Below are positions 35,701-47,671 of a stretch of DNA of 64,000 nt, in pieces. Source of the stretch: Pyrocephalus nanus (taxonomy: Eukaryota; Chordata; Aves; Passeriformes; Tyrannidae); NCBI GenBank assembly GCA_038380795.1, contig CM076262.1, positions 74,027,129-74,091,128 of the forward strand. Reading direction: 5' to 3'. How positions within the stretch are numbered: position 1 is the stretch's first letter; every line of letters begins with the position of its first letter. The notes under the pieces were generated by a model, which had not been told where the DNA came from, did not search any database, and saw only the letters and a program-made list of their open reading frames with translations. The position numbers and the translations under genes are program-made.

Positions 35701-36611
35701 AAGAACTGAAAATAACTTTAAAGCCAAATAAATCACCATTTCCGTCTTCTTGTTTCCTTTTAGATGGTGGAATTGCCAGTCTGTCCGTGAGCTGAGCTGC
35801 GGCTGCAGGGGACTGTCAGGCCTTGTTGGCTGTGAGTTCGTGTTCTTCTGCCTGGGAAACTGGAAATCATTCTCAGTTAGGTCGCAGAACTGTTTTCTGA
35901 AGCCTGTCCTCTGCCTTTGGCTGATAGATCTCCTCTTTCTGCCTTGGGATTTGCAGCTGTTCCCCCCCTGGAGAGGGTCAGGTGAGAGACCCTGAGGGCA
36001 AAGGGACCTCCCTGTGTCCCCAGGGACCTCCAGGGGACAGAATGGACACTCTGGGGTCATATCTGTGTGTTAGTATGTAGGGGAGAGAATGAACATTTTG
36101 GGGTTAAAATGGGGCAATCAGTAGTGGACAGGTGGGGAAAATCTTGGACCTAAGTCTGGAGGTTGTCTGTAGAGGACAGGAAATATTTTGGAGGGAGATT
36201 TGTTGTTCCCTTGTGCTGCACTCTGTACTCGGTCCTGGGTCAGCTCCAGAAATTTCCTGGGCAGCTCCAAAAATGATCTCTGAAAAGTGGGAAAATCCCG
36301 CTGGCAAAATGCAGAGGAACAGGTATTCTGAACCTCTCCTGCCTCTCAGCAGAGCTAAACTTTTTGTATTGAGTAAGGACTTGGAATATGCGTCCGCAAG
36401 CGTAAACTACCATGGTGTCATAAATTCCCTTGTTGGAAGAACTAAACTCTTAAAGAAAGCACTTAAAGAAAAATGTTGGGTGGAGTGAGTGATTTACCTA
36501 CACAAAAGGACTCGCTGGCAGACTTTTATTTCCTTTCCTTCTTCTGAGAAACAGGGGACAGTTTGTTTTTGGTTTTTTTTGTTTGTTTGTTTTTTTTTTT
36601 TTTTTTTCCTT
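32754..36611. repeat. Macrosatellite unit 5
   Basis: Last full unit; its D segment is the last in the window. Confidence 0.95.
35269..35283 (+). promoter_or_regulatory. CTCF-like motif, unit 5
   Basis: Same 15-bp motif, 3858 bp after that of unit 4. Confidence 0.45.
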
Positions 36612-38730
36612 CCCCCCCCCCCCCTTTGGCCTTTAGCAGAAAAATCGTTTTTTTGTATCTAATCTAGTTTTATTTTTGTCTAATGACAGTATGGCTAATA
36701 TTTATTTACTGCTCTCTCTCTGCAGAAAATTTTAATCCTCTTTAATGACAGAACAAATTCAATGTTGCTCATTTGAAACTATGTTTCGTTAAAGTGGTTT
36801 GTGTCTTGTGAATCTTCAGATTAGTGTTTCACCGTTGTCTCTTTACGGAGAGTTTGTGCAAAAAATGCTCGGGTTTGAGAGAAAAATGGAACCTTTTAAG
36901 AACAGACTTAAGAAAGTTTGTGTGCCATTTGCACTTGGAAACTTGGTGGTAGAACTTGTTCAGGTTGGCTGTGTTGCATACAACCCGTGTGGATGTTTGC
37001 TGGTCTCGTGAGAGCAGTTTGTGATGAAAAGCGTGTGAGGTGCCTGTCCATGGCACTACGCAGTGGAGTTTGGTTTTTTTCTTTTTCTGTCCGTTCTCAG
37101 TTTAATCTCAGATCACTTAGTTTACTTACATAGTCCTTAAAATCATTGGGTTAGGCACTGCCAGTCGAGATAGGCTGTTTGGGTTTGTGTGAGAGCTGCT
37201 GAGAGATGTGGAAAGGGGGCGGGAGTTGATTTGCTTGCAAGTTGCTTGTTGGTGGCAGTTGAGATTTTAGAAGGAGGTTAGTTATTATTGTTGCCACATT
37301 GGCAGGGGAGAATTATTTTGGGATTGATTGCTGCTTAGCTTTCTAAGCTTCCTCATGCCTGGAAAGTTTGATTTAATGCCCAAACCTCTCGCTGTGTGCC
37401 TGGTCCAGAGGGGACTGATGAAGAGGAGTTGCTCAGAGCTAATCTACGGTAGGCATATCAAGAGAAGTTTCGCAGCAGCAGTCACTAAAGGAAAACAAAG
37501 CAGTTATTAGAACACATGTAGTATGTCACAAATAATTCTGTTGAAGAGATTCATATCACTTCTTGTTAAGATTTTTGCTGTATATCTGCAGTATGAAGTG
37601 TATTGCAACCTGTAGGAATTGTTTTAGCTTCTGGAAAATAGCAAATCCCATCATCACTTGCTCTTACAGGTTTTAAGAATTTCTACCTTGCGGGATAGTG
37701 CAACTAATATTTTAAGTTCTGTGAGTGCTTTGTGAGTGGCACTCCCGCGCAATTATCAAGGGCAACTTCTCCATTTTTGTCTCCAGTCCCTACTTAGAAA
37801 ATGAATAGAGAAGTCACTATCACACTTTGCTAACACAGCTTGAAAGCCAGTGTCCTCTGAGACAAGTCAGTCCAAGTTGTCTCTGACGTCTGGGATGTCT
37901 TATCTGCTTCTTGTAGTTGTTTTTTACCTTTCATAAAAAGCTTGTAAATTTGTCATGAATGGTTTAGTCAATTTTAGGTGGTGATCATGGTAGAAAGAGA
38001 TCTTAGAATCAGGTAATTTTGCAGTTTTTCTCGAAGCTGAAGGCCTGATGATTCTTTGCAGTGTAATAACAAGGGAACTTAAGCAGATGACTTTAAGAAT
38101 TTAACACCTCTAAACAACGTTTAGCGACTTTCAGCTATAGCAATTCAAACAAAGCTGCGGGGGAACTGCTGAAAAGATAGGACAAAATCTTCAAAGCTTC
38201 AGTGTTCTTTAGGGAAGATTCTCGAGACCACAGACACAACATTAGAAATCTTTAACCTTAAAAACAATAACACAAGGGAGTTAGAAACTTTTAAAACGTA
38301 TTAAAAAGGCGTTTTTGACAGCTCCTTTTCCTATCAACAGTTTATAAACACACAGTTAAAGACAGGTTTTACAGGGAAAAGCATTTCAAGGAGGCCTTGT
38401 TTATTACAATTTTTCTCAAGTGGATTTCATGTTTTCTGGAGGATATGTGTTTGCCTAGTTTGGCAAAATCAGACTCATCCCAGGCTTCGGGCTACGTGGC
38501 TTGTTTCTTGTTGTGAAAAGTAGAACCCTTTCCATTTCTTCCACCCAGTTACTAAGTAATAGTTTACATTTGAATGGCTGTGTGGCTGGAGCCAAGCAGC
38601 TCCTGCCCGGTAACCAGATAACCCTTTGTTTAATCTCTTAGGTCTTATCTCTCTCCCCACAGAGGTGGAACTTTCAGCCCCAAAAGGCTTTTTCTTCTCT
38701 TTTCCCGGTTAAAAATTGCTTTCGCCGAAT
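36612..38730. repeat. Macrosatellite half unit 6 (T only) joined to module B2
   Basis: The T half is complete, but the sequence then follows module B rather than D. The diagnostic base at 38,707 is array-type (CCCGG, where B1 has CCCTG), while 38,730 onward is B-type (AATAAGGTATT, where D has AACAAGGCATC). The switch therefore lies within these 23 bp. Confidence 0.9.
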
Positions 38731-38880
38731 AAGGTATTTTGAAACTAGGCATTGTATTAAATTGTTCTACACAAGAATTTACCCAGTAATTTTTTTAAAG
38801 ATTTGTCTGCACAATACAGGAGGCTTTCTGGAGGCACGCAGCCAGACACCAATGTAATTGGAGTCGTTCTACAGTGCGGA

Positions 38881-38983
38881 GATACTCCAGTCACAGAGCT
38901 CGGTTTTCAGCCATCTGCTGCTGAATTGGAATTAACCAGGTTTTGCAGGGAGACTCTCCAGAGGTCTACTGACTGAGCAAAAG
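38881..38983 (+). pseudogene. E4b in B2
   Basis: Same frameshifted partial duplicate of E4 as at 6791-6893, with the same missing 20 bp and in-frame TGA. Confidence 0.5.
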
Positions 38984-39301
38984 GTATGCCTGTTATTCTT
39001 GACAGCAGCATGCAGCTGAGAAGAGCAGAGCAGGCCGGAAGGCAGGTTTGCAACTACAAAAAAAAAAAAAAAATCATGTTTTGTTGTCGTGGGGTTTACT
39101 TTTGGGGTTTGTTTCTTTTTTGTTTTAAGTTTTGTGTGGTTTTGGTTGGTTGGTTTAGTTTTTGGTTTTGTTTTGTTTGTTTGTTTGTTTTTTGTTTGTT
39201 TGTTTTGTTTGCTTATCTGGTTGTTTTTGTTGGGTTTTGTTGTTGCTGGTTTTTGTGTTGGCTTTTTTAATATTTTGTTTGTTTGCTTGTTTTTTCCAAA
39301 G

Positions 39302-39398
39302 GATCTGGTATTTGAGGCTTCCAAGCTGAAGAGGAGTGAAAAATACCATGCTGCTGTGGAAGAGAAAGCAAATGAAGCACTGCATCATATACATAGTG
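39302..39398 (+). other. Exon-like segment E5 (B2)
   Basis: Identical to 7212-7308. It is the only E5 copy available to gene copy 2 and lies beyond the macrosatellite. Confidence 0.43.
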
Positions 39399-40695
39399 GT
39401 AGGATTTGTCAGCCATAAGGTATATAAAATTAAAACCAAATCCCTCTGGCCCAATTTCAATGGAGTCATGTTCACAGTTTGAGGGGAATTAAAATCAGGA
39501 ACCATGCAAACCATAAGAAAAGGGTCCAGAGGAGAGCATAAGAATAATTCTCTTTCCCTGCATTTTCTCTAATTCTTCAGACATAGTAATGAAGTTTCTT
39601 TAGCCTATAGAACAAAGAGGAGGGTTTAGGAGGAGATGTTAAGAACCTTCAAATATTTAAAAGACTTTTTTCTGGCTGAAAAGGTAATCCAGTTCTCATG
39701 TACCTGTAGTGCTGATGTCAGGAGGCATGAACCAAGGGGTAAAGATTTGTGAGAGATGCAGATTAAAGCTTCATTCTGGGAGAGTACAGCAATAGAAATG
39801 CCCAACTCTCTGCATACAACCATAATCTTTTTTCCTCCAAAGCCCCCGTTTTGGTAAGTGAGCGTGAATGTGGCTATCAAATGGACTATTTGTGTAGATT
39901 TCCACACCACATGATCTACACTTTCCAGCAGTGTGTCATATGAAGGAGTCCCAAAGCCACAGCAACGGCAGTGGGCTATAGGAATAGGGCATAAGAGGCC
40001 AAGGATACTGTCAGTCTGGTAGATGCTGTTCCTCTAATAGGGAATATCTGCTTTTACTGCCAGGGCAACAGACGAAACAAATTGTTTAGTGCAAATACAG
40101 ACTGTAACAAGTGCATAAGTCAGGTGGTTTTAATTTGTTACAGAACACTCGGACATCAGATTTAGGGATGAACATTCAGCACATGAAATGCAGTTCTGTT
40201 CTGTTTATCAATGCAGAGCTGCACATTCCCATCTTGGTTTTTGGTAGATGATGTAACAATATGTAATCTATGAGAGTGTTTTCAAAACATTTCACTTAAT
40301 TGGAAGATTTATAAAATTGGAGTAGTTTTCAGGCTGCGTGCATGTTTGTAAATGTACGTGCATGCAACCGCAACATAAATGCACTCACGTGTGGACATTC
40401 CTGTTGAACCTAATAATGATGAATGGCAGGAATAAATTCTCTGGGTCAGTTTGCAGTGGGAGTAAAGAACAGCCTCTTAACTTTTGGTCCATATGCGTGT
40501 TAATTGCTCAGACAACAAACGATGGCTCTAAGAATATTGCTCTACTCTGCAGTGAATCCAGGTATTTTCAGTCCAGCTGCTTTAGGCCAGGCTGCAGTTT
40601 TATGGCCTCTTGTCCATCAAGCCAACAGCTCCCTGTCACCTGTGCACTTTTTCTGCTCCACTTTGTGAGAAGAGGGGAAATACAGTTCATGAAGG

Positions 40696-40696
<1 letters not shown>

Positions 40697-40738
<42 letters not shown>
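40697..40738. repeat. GATA microsatellite (B2)
   Basis: About 10.5 units, the shortest of the three homologous tracts. Confidence 0.97.
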
Positions 40739-41307
40739 AGGCACTAAAAATGTCTGAAGTTTAAATTCAACCCTTCCTAAATTCAATCTGCTGGAGTCAG
40801 GGAGGAGGGAGGAGGGTGCAAGGACCAGCACAGGATCAGAGCCCACCGAGGCTCATCCGGGGAGGGTCTGCAGGAGCCCAGTGCCACAGCTGAGGGCACT
40901 CCCCAGGGCAGGTGTTTGGATCTGGATCACGACAAGGTACAGGTGAGGATTTGGATCGCAGCAGGGTCAGGTGAATACGGGCCTTGTACCCCTGGTCACT
41001 TCCAGCCAGACAGCCTGACTGCGGATGTACGAAATGCAAATGCTGCTGCTGCTGCTGCTGGGCCATTCAGCAGGTGGGCACCATCAGGTATAACTAGTGC
41101 TCAGGTCACCTCAGTGAACTAACGGAATGAAAATTTTGCAGGTGCCATCCTCAGCACCACCCAGGCAGGTGCCTGGAGTTCTCTGGGCAGGTAAGAGAGA
41201 AGGGAACGTGCTGGACACTTGCTACTGCTGCCTCCCCTCAGAGGCAAAAGGTATTGTTTTAATTTTTTTTTTTTTAATAGAAAATTCTTACGGATAACTA
41301 TGACCAT

Positions 41308-41334
41308 AAAAAAAAAAAAAAAAAAAAAAAAAAA
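41308..41334. repeat. Poly-A run (B2)
   Basis: 27 consecutive A, seven longer than in B1. Confidence 0.9.
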
Positions 41335-44119
41335 GAGTAGAGCTTTACTGTTAGAATAGTAATTAAAACATCGCTGTGTTGCAGCAAAGAGGTCTGTACC
41401 AGGCAGAGAGCAGCCCCAGCAAAGAGATTAGGGTCAGGAACCCAACAAACACACCCTGTTCCTTTTGAGCACCCTTCGGCAAGAGAATTCACTAGGTTTG
41501 CTTATCAGGAGGGGACTGAAGGCCTTACAATACGGTAAATGTTTCTGTTAAATTTAAAACCTTCCAGTGGACAACTTGAGGAGCTTGTAAGGAATAAAGC
41601 TAACTTGTTCAGGGTGCTTCTTGCATTTCAAAAGTGATTTCCCTGGTGGCTTACTCTTATTTACAAGTGCTGATTGCATTTAAGCCTTCCTGACTCCTGT
41701 TTTTGCTTTGTGGCACTGGCCAGCCCCTGCCCTGAGTAGGACAGGGAGCCCCGAGCCTCCTGATCCCTGCTCCCTGGGCAAGCGTCCCCTCCTGCCCTTG
41801 GGCAGGCTGGTAGGAGCAGTGCTGCTGCAGAAGCAATGGGAGGGGGGGTCTGCTCTGTGTTGTGACTTTGAGGGAGGCAGAACTTCTGTGATGGCCCAGA
41901 AAGAAGGCTCCAGCTTTGCAGCTCTGAGTGTGCCATAAATCATCCTGTCAGCCACTCCTGTTTCCAGTGAATAAATCCCAGTGGATTTATCCTCTTGGCT
42001 TCAAGCACTGGGGCACTAATTGCTGGACTGTTAAGCAGACTTCTCTACTTATTTTGCGTAAAAGCTCTTGGTCTTGTCTTTACATCTTGCTGTATCCAGA
42101 GGGAAAACCTGCTGGGAAAACGAACAGAGACAGGGGCTCTCCTGCCTCTCTTTTTGGGGAGCTGAGGGCAGCGGGCCATGCTAGGGAAGGGGCTCTGCAT
42201 TTGGGGACGTGGGGAGGTCTGGCTGCTGGCAGCAAGCAAGGGGGTGGGGCTGGCTGGGGGGCCTGTGTGTGGGACCAGTGGCCTCTCTGGGGGACAGAAT
42301 CCTGGAGCAGGCAGAGCAGCACTGGGATGAGCTGAGTGGTGGGTGGACTCCCGAGAGCCAGGATGCAAGAGGATAACACAGGTCTGTGAAGTTCTCTGCC
42401 CCAGGACACCAGCGTGGTGCCTCTGAGCTCTTTGTCAGCAGGGCTAAAAAGGGCACAATTACTCCCTGTGGACCGATAGGCCAAAGTCGTCTTTCTTCTC
42501 TCTCATTCCCATTCTGACTCCTCTTTTCCTGCAGTCTTGCCTGTGGCTTAGGCAGAGCACGAGGGGGTCGCTGGAACCTCAGCTCACACTACGATGGGAG
42601 CAGCATTGGAAAAAACCTCCGAGGCTCCCGTGAGGCCCGGACACCATGTTTGCTCTGCAGAGCTGGTGTTGGAGCCCAGCCGGGAGCCTTCAGGCTGTGC
42701 TGCCCAGGCTGCAGTGATGGGGTGCTCCCCTGGGAGTAACCCCAAACTGAGTTGAGCAGCCGAGGGGTAGCCGTGCCTTAGTGTGAGGAGCTGCACGTTG
42801 TGAGGGGTTGGAAGGCATGCTGGGATTTTTTGGGGGCTTTTTCTTGCTTTTCTCGTCTCCGTTTTGACCAGTGTGGTGCTGGGGAAAAAAAGCTAGAAAG
42901 AAAACCAGTTGAAGGGAACTGTCACCTTCAGAGGAGGCGCAAATCCTCCTGGAGCTGAGGAAGGGGATGAGGGGAGTCCAGCATAGTGCGGTGAGCTGCC
43001 ACTTGCCCCCAAGGCCCTTCTTTTGGAGGCATTTGTTGACTTTCTGAAATAAAAAAAGCGCCTCCCTATCATCTTGTTTGCAACCCTAACAGCCACCCCT
43101 GCAGGTATGTGTCATGTTCCAGACCCCCAGAGGGATTTGTGTATGTCCTGTGCTGGTGGATGCAGGACATCCTTTAGCAGAAGGGAGAGGATTTGGGGAG
43201 GAGCTGTCAAGCTTGGGTGCGTCAGAAACCCCCCTTTGCCCCCCACCTGTGTGCACCCCCAGATATCCTTTCTCCTCTCTTTTCTCCACCCCTTTCCTCC
43301 TCTCCTCTTCTTGACCCCTGTTTTCCCTCTGCCTTGAACTCCCCATCTTGTACCCACCCTCCCTCTCTTTATTTCTGCCTTTGGGGGTGAGTAAAAAGGG
43401 GTGGGGGAGTCCAGGGGTGAGGAGGTCATCAGGGGCATCCCGATGCCCAGCAGGTGAGTGGGGGATGAGAGGGGTCATAGGGAGTCCTCCCCGAAAAGGG
43501 AGGCTAAGCCCAAAAATGCCTGAAAATTTAAAGGTTACCATCTCTCTTTTTTTCTATCTATTGAAATGCTAACTGACATATACATTGACTTCAAAAGAGA
43601 GCTCCGTCTCTACTTTATTATATCCAGGATCTTGTAGTGTAAGAAATGCAGGATACAGAAGGAGGGGGGGCTTTGAAAGCAGGACGAATGAAGCTCCAAG
43701 GCGCGTGCCAGTGCGAGGACGGCAGGCAGAGCTCTGGGTCGTGGCTTTGCCGGCCGCTCTCCCTTTCCCCAGGGGGCTCTCGAGGATCGCTGCTGCCGCC
43801 TGCGGGCGGCGCGCGGTACTGCAGGGAAAGCCGCGCGGCGAGCCGGATGCAGCCCCGTGGAACTGCGCTGCTGCAGCGAGTCTGGCCAGGCGCCCGTTCC
43901 CTGGCGGCATGTCCGGCTGGCGCCGGCAGCAAGGGAAGGGCCGGCGGGCCGGGGCTTTGGCCAGATTATGGTACTTTTGCCCCGCTTATCCTGCCGTGAG
44001 TCGCTTTGAGTGGGACATGCCCCCTTTGAGCTTTCCCCGGAGCCTGTGCCATTACGGTCAGCACGGGGGAACGAGGAAAAGCCAAATATGCCTTAACGTT
44101 CTCTGCCCCGCAGGACGCC

Positions 44120-44781
44120 GTGACCGGAAACTCTCGAGCCACACTAAAGATGGCGATGCCCTCACCGGAAGTCGTCACAGCCCACACTGAAGATGGCACC
44201 GCCCTACCGGAAGTCCTCCAGCCTACAAATAAGATGGCGGCGCCCTGACCGGAAGTCCTCCAGCCTACAAATAAGATGGCGGCGCCCTGACCGGAAGTCC
44301 TCCAGCCTACAATCAAGATGGCGACGCCCTGACCGGAAGTCCTCCAGCCTACAACCCAGATGGCGCCGCCCTACCGGAAGTCCTCCAGCCTACAAATAAG
44401 ATGGCGCCGCCCTACCGGAAGTCCTCCAGACTACAAATAAGATGGCGACCCTCTACCGGAAGTCCTCCAGCCTACAACCAAGATGGCGCCGCCCTACCGG
44501 AAGTCCTCCAGCCTACAAATAAGATGGCGCCGCCCTACCGGAAGTCCTCCAGCCTACTAATAAGATTGCGACCCTCTACCGGAAGTCCTCCAGCCTACAA
44601 ATAAGATGGCGGCGCCCTACCGGAAGTCCTCCAGCCTACAAGCAAGATGGCGACGCCCTGACCAGAAGTTCTCCAGCCTACAACCGAGATGGCGCCGCCC
44701 TACCGGAAGTCCTCCAGCCTACAAATAAGATGGCGACCCTCTACCGGAAGTCCTCCAGCCTACAAGCAAGATGGCGCCGTT
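44120..44781 (+). promoter_or_regulatory. YY1/ETS minisatellite array, 16 units (C2)
   Basis: Same 41-43-bp unit as in C1. AAGATGG or close variants start near 44,147, 44,190, 44,231, 44,273, 44,315, 44,357 (CAGATGG), 44,398, 44,439, 44,480, 44,521, 44,562 (AAGATTG), 44,603, 44,644, 44,686 (GAGATGG), 44,727 and 44,768. Most units keep CCGGAAGT. The first five units match C1 in order, and the extra units are inserted before the shared end. Confidence 0.86.
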
Positions 44782-45100
44782 TTACCGGCACGCCGTCTCC
44801 CCCCCCGCCGGGGCTGCCGGCACGCCGTTCCCCCCCCCCCCCCCCGCCGGGGCCGCCGGAACGCCGTCCCCACCCCCCGCCGGGGCCGCCGGCACGCCGT
44901 CCCCACCCCCCGCCGGGGCCGCCGGGGCCGGAGCTGCCGCCGCAGCGGCCACGCCCCCCTGGCCCGCTCCACCCCGCCCCCCTGGCCCGCCCCACCCCGC
45001 CCCCCTGGCCCGCGCCACCCCGCCCCCCTGGCCCGCCCCGCCCCAACCCCCTGCCCAGCCCCCCTGTTCCCTCCCCGTCCCCGCCCAGCTTGGTGCTCTG

Positions 45101-45199
45101 ATGGGGCTGGGCTGCGCCGCCGGAATCCTCTTTCCTTCTCCAGGAAGCTGCACGTGGCTCAGCCACGAGGACGACCGAGCGAGCGGCCGTTTCATTTCG
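45101..45199 (+). other. First-exon candidate of gene copy 3
   Basis: Identical in layout to 12,680-12,778, with the same E-box and GTGAGT donor. The same phase mismatch with E2 argues that it is untranslated. Confidence 0.38.
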
Positions 45200-45615
45200 G
45201 TGAGTGCGGGGGACTCCGCTTGGCTCTCTTCCATATCCCATCCCGCTCCGCTGCCGCTTCTCCGTCCCGTCCCGTCCCGCCCCGCTTCCGCTCCGTCCCC
45301 CCCCAGCGTCCCGGTCCGCTCTGCTCCTTCCCCTCCCTGTGCCGCTGCCGTGCCACCCCGTCCCGTCCCGTCTCGTCTCGTCTCGTCTCGTCTCGTCCCG
45401 TCCCCACGCCCCTGGGTCTTGCGGTGCCGGGGCGATGGGCCGGGGCTGCGCCGCCGGAAGCCTCCCTCCTTCCCCGGAAGCTGCACGTGGCTTAAGCCTT
45501 TTTGTCTCTGCCGCGGCCAGCGGAGACACGGCCATAGCGCCGATCCGCGCTCGGGGAGCACTGGAGGGGCTGGTGGGGAGCGGCGGCCCGGCTGCAGTGC
45601 CGCTCCCGGCCGTGT

Positions 45616-45630
45616 CCGCCAGGCGGCGCC
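45616..45630 (+). promoter_or_regulatory. CTCF-like motif in A3 head
   Basis: CCGCCAGGCGGCGCC, unchanged from the A1 and A2 sites. Confidence 0.55.
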
Positions 45631-45942
45631 TGCGAGGCAGGGGGCAGCTCGTCTCGGCACTGCTTCTGGTCCGGACAGGGCTCGGGACACCTCGCAGCTC
45701 TGCTTTGGGCTTGGGGGGTTATTTCTCTTGGCTTTTAAGGCAGAGGGTTGTTTGGCACGTCACTCTTGCTGCTTGCAATTCTTTCTTTTTCTGGTAGTGA
45801 ATACATTTGAGAAGCCGTGGGGTTCTAGGATTCAGTTGTTCTAAATAAGGTGATTGTCTTAGTGAGCAATTGGAGTCGTTCTCCAGTGCGGAGTGCAGAA
45901 GGATTTTTCTGTCAGCTAATTGTTTCCTAATTTCTTTTCAAG

Positions 45943-46067
45943 CTCTCCTACGAACCTTGCACCAGTGGGCTTAGCCGCACTTGCCGTGGGGGCTGAAGTG
46001 AGAAGCAGCTGGAGGTGTTTGCTCTCTGCTCGGTCCCCGCCTTGCCCTCAGTTCCCTGGCCCTGCAG
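45943..46067 (+). other. Exon-like segment E2 (A3)
   Basis: As 711-835 with one substitution (GGGGG to GGAGG, Gly to Arg in the open frame). Splice signals unchanged. Confidence 0.4.
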
Positions 46068-47180
46068 GTAATCACAGCTCACCTTGGCTTTTCCAGGGCC
46101 CTTGCTGAAGGGTTTCCAAGTGTGGCCCTCAGAATTTCTGCAGGTGGAATGGATGGCTGTTTCAGAGCACTTGTCACTGGGCCACCTGTGTTTTAACACT
46201 TGCCAAGGCAGGAGAATTGCAGCAGGAGAAGGGTAATTATTCCTCTGAAGTTGTAAGCGAGTGCAGGAGAAATGCTAGGAAGGCACCTGGATATGTATTT
46301 AGGTACCTGAGTAGCTTTGGCTGGTAGAAACACTCCATGGATGAGACAGAAAGGGCTGGTGCTGGAGCATGTTTAAGAAGTCAGCATAGGGAGCTTCAGT
46401 CTTCTAAAATTAGACAAAGCAGTGAAGGATGATGATGGAGTAGAACAAGTTGGTGTTTTCAGCTTTGGGACTTGACTTGCTCATGGGAACAATCTGAATA
46501 AGGGATGTTCTTGCTGAGAATTCCCCCTGGTAGATCTTCCCCATCTAGGGTTGTATCACGGACAGTGTTTCCAATAGGCTGGAGATAAAGTTGTGAATCT
46601 TAGATTTGCAATGCTTTGGAGCTTGGATGTTTTGTGAAGTAGGAGAAATTGTGACTTTGGAAAGTGACTGAGCTAGGCTCTATACATATAGCTCAAATCT
46701 TAGGTTAAGAACACCCACAAATGAAAAAAATAGCAAAGGGCTTAGATTTGCACAGAAAGGAAAGCAAAGCTGAAATGTGCTGCAGAGCTGTCCAGAGGCT
46801 GGGCAAGGAATTTCTGTGGCTTTGGGGTTTGAAATAGGAAGTAATGGGAGTGGCAGAGAATAATTGTCTTTTGTTATTGCTTTGGAAGCATTCACAGCTA
46901 CACCGGTCTGCTCCAAGGCCTGATGATGCAGGTGGCTGATGCAATCCTAAATAAAAGCACATAGAATGAAGCTAAATCTGAGCAGTTTCATTTAATCCAG
47001 TCCCAGTGGGGAGAAAATGAAAGAGGAGGGAAACTTGGGGAGTTTGGTAATTTTAATCTGAGCACTGCTGATTCTTGTGCTGGAGAGAGTTTAGTGACAC
47101 ATGAGGTCCTTGAGAGAATTCTTGGCTTATTGGTTCAATGAGAGGCCTCGAGCAGCTGTTAAAAAATGTTTTCTCTTCAG

Positions 47181-47264
47181 TTCAGTTTCAGAGTTCTGTG
47201 ATCCCGGCCTCATCTCGTCCACCTCACTTGGACTCCCCGGAGGAAAAGGCAGAAGAGAGTTACA
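47181..47264 (+). other. Exon-like segment E3 (A3)
   Basis: Identical to 1949-2032. Confidence 0.42.
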
Positions 47265-47671
47265 GTAAGAATAAAAAATGCAGTCACCTGGGATTTCAAG
47301 GTTTTGCACATGTGCTTTTTTTCTTGCTAAGGGGAAACCACTTCTTTATCTTAGATTGATATCATGAGGAATATTTACTGACACTGGTAGGATTGAAAGC
47401 TTTCCATAGATCCCATTACCGGGCCAGAGTAGAATTGGGCATTTTGCAATTCCTTGAAAAATATGTCACAACACAGTTCAGGCTTTGTGTTTTGCTTCAG
47501 GGAATTTTTTCCTGATTCGTGCCTTGTATTTTTTTTATTTTTTTTATTTTTTTTTAACGTTCAGTACTTTTCATCTTCTTCACTTTTCTCTTGAAATTGT
47601 ACATCTACTCATCTTTTCACTTGTGAGGTCTCCCACAACATTCTCACAAGTGTCTTGGAAATCTGTTGCAG

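Larger units (their letters stand above)
17321..38730. repeat. Macrosatellite array: five full 3.86-kb units plus a half unit
   Basis: Counting from one C-run to the next, units start at 17,321, 21,181, 25,039, 28,896, 32,754 and 36,612, giving lengths of 3860, 3858, 3857, 3858 and 3858 bp plus a final half unit. Each full unit is a 2.1-kb A tail (T) followed by a 1.7-kb D segment. D starts with a diverged copy of A 2600-2830, then a CpG-rich core with a CTCF-like motif, then exon-like pieces and an AATAAA word. All units are direct. Units 3-5 are almost indistinguishable. No gene family is recognised in T or D. Confidence 0.96.
38730..43682 (+). repeat. Distal module B, copy 2 (B2)
   Basis: Matches 6630-11,589 with offsets of 32,086-32,093; the offset moves only at the GATA and poly-A tracts. 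It carries E4b (38,881-38,983), E5 (39,302-39,398), a GATA tract (40,697-40,738) and a 27-A run (41,308-41,334). The rest is non-coding as far as I can see. Confidence 0.93.
43683..45221 (+). promoter_or_regulatory. CpG-island promoter C2 of gene copy 3
   Basis: Near-identical to C1 but about 330 bp longer, because the YY1/ETS array is doubled. GC minisatellites (about 44,799-45,080), the ATG-bearing first-exon candidate and the GTGAGT donor are all kept. It leads directly into A3. Confidence 0.7.

Noticed and set aside
17321..38730. CRISPR-like or rDNA-like repeat array
   Set aside because: Units of 3.86 kb without short spacer structure and with no rRNA-like sequence; eukaryotic macrosatellite fits better.
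44689..45844. 268-357-codon frames through promoter C2
   Set aside because: Same cause as in C1. They run over the YY1/ETS array, C-runs and predicted splice sites, and the two longest plus-strand frames are mutually exclusive.
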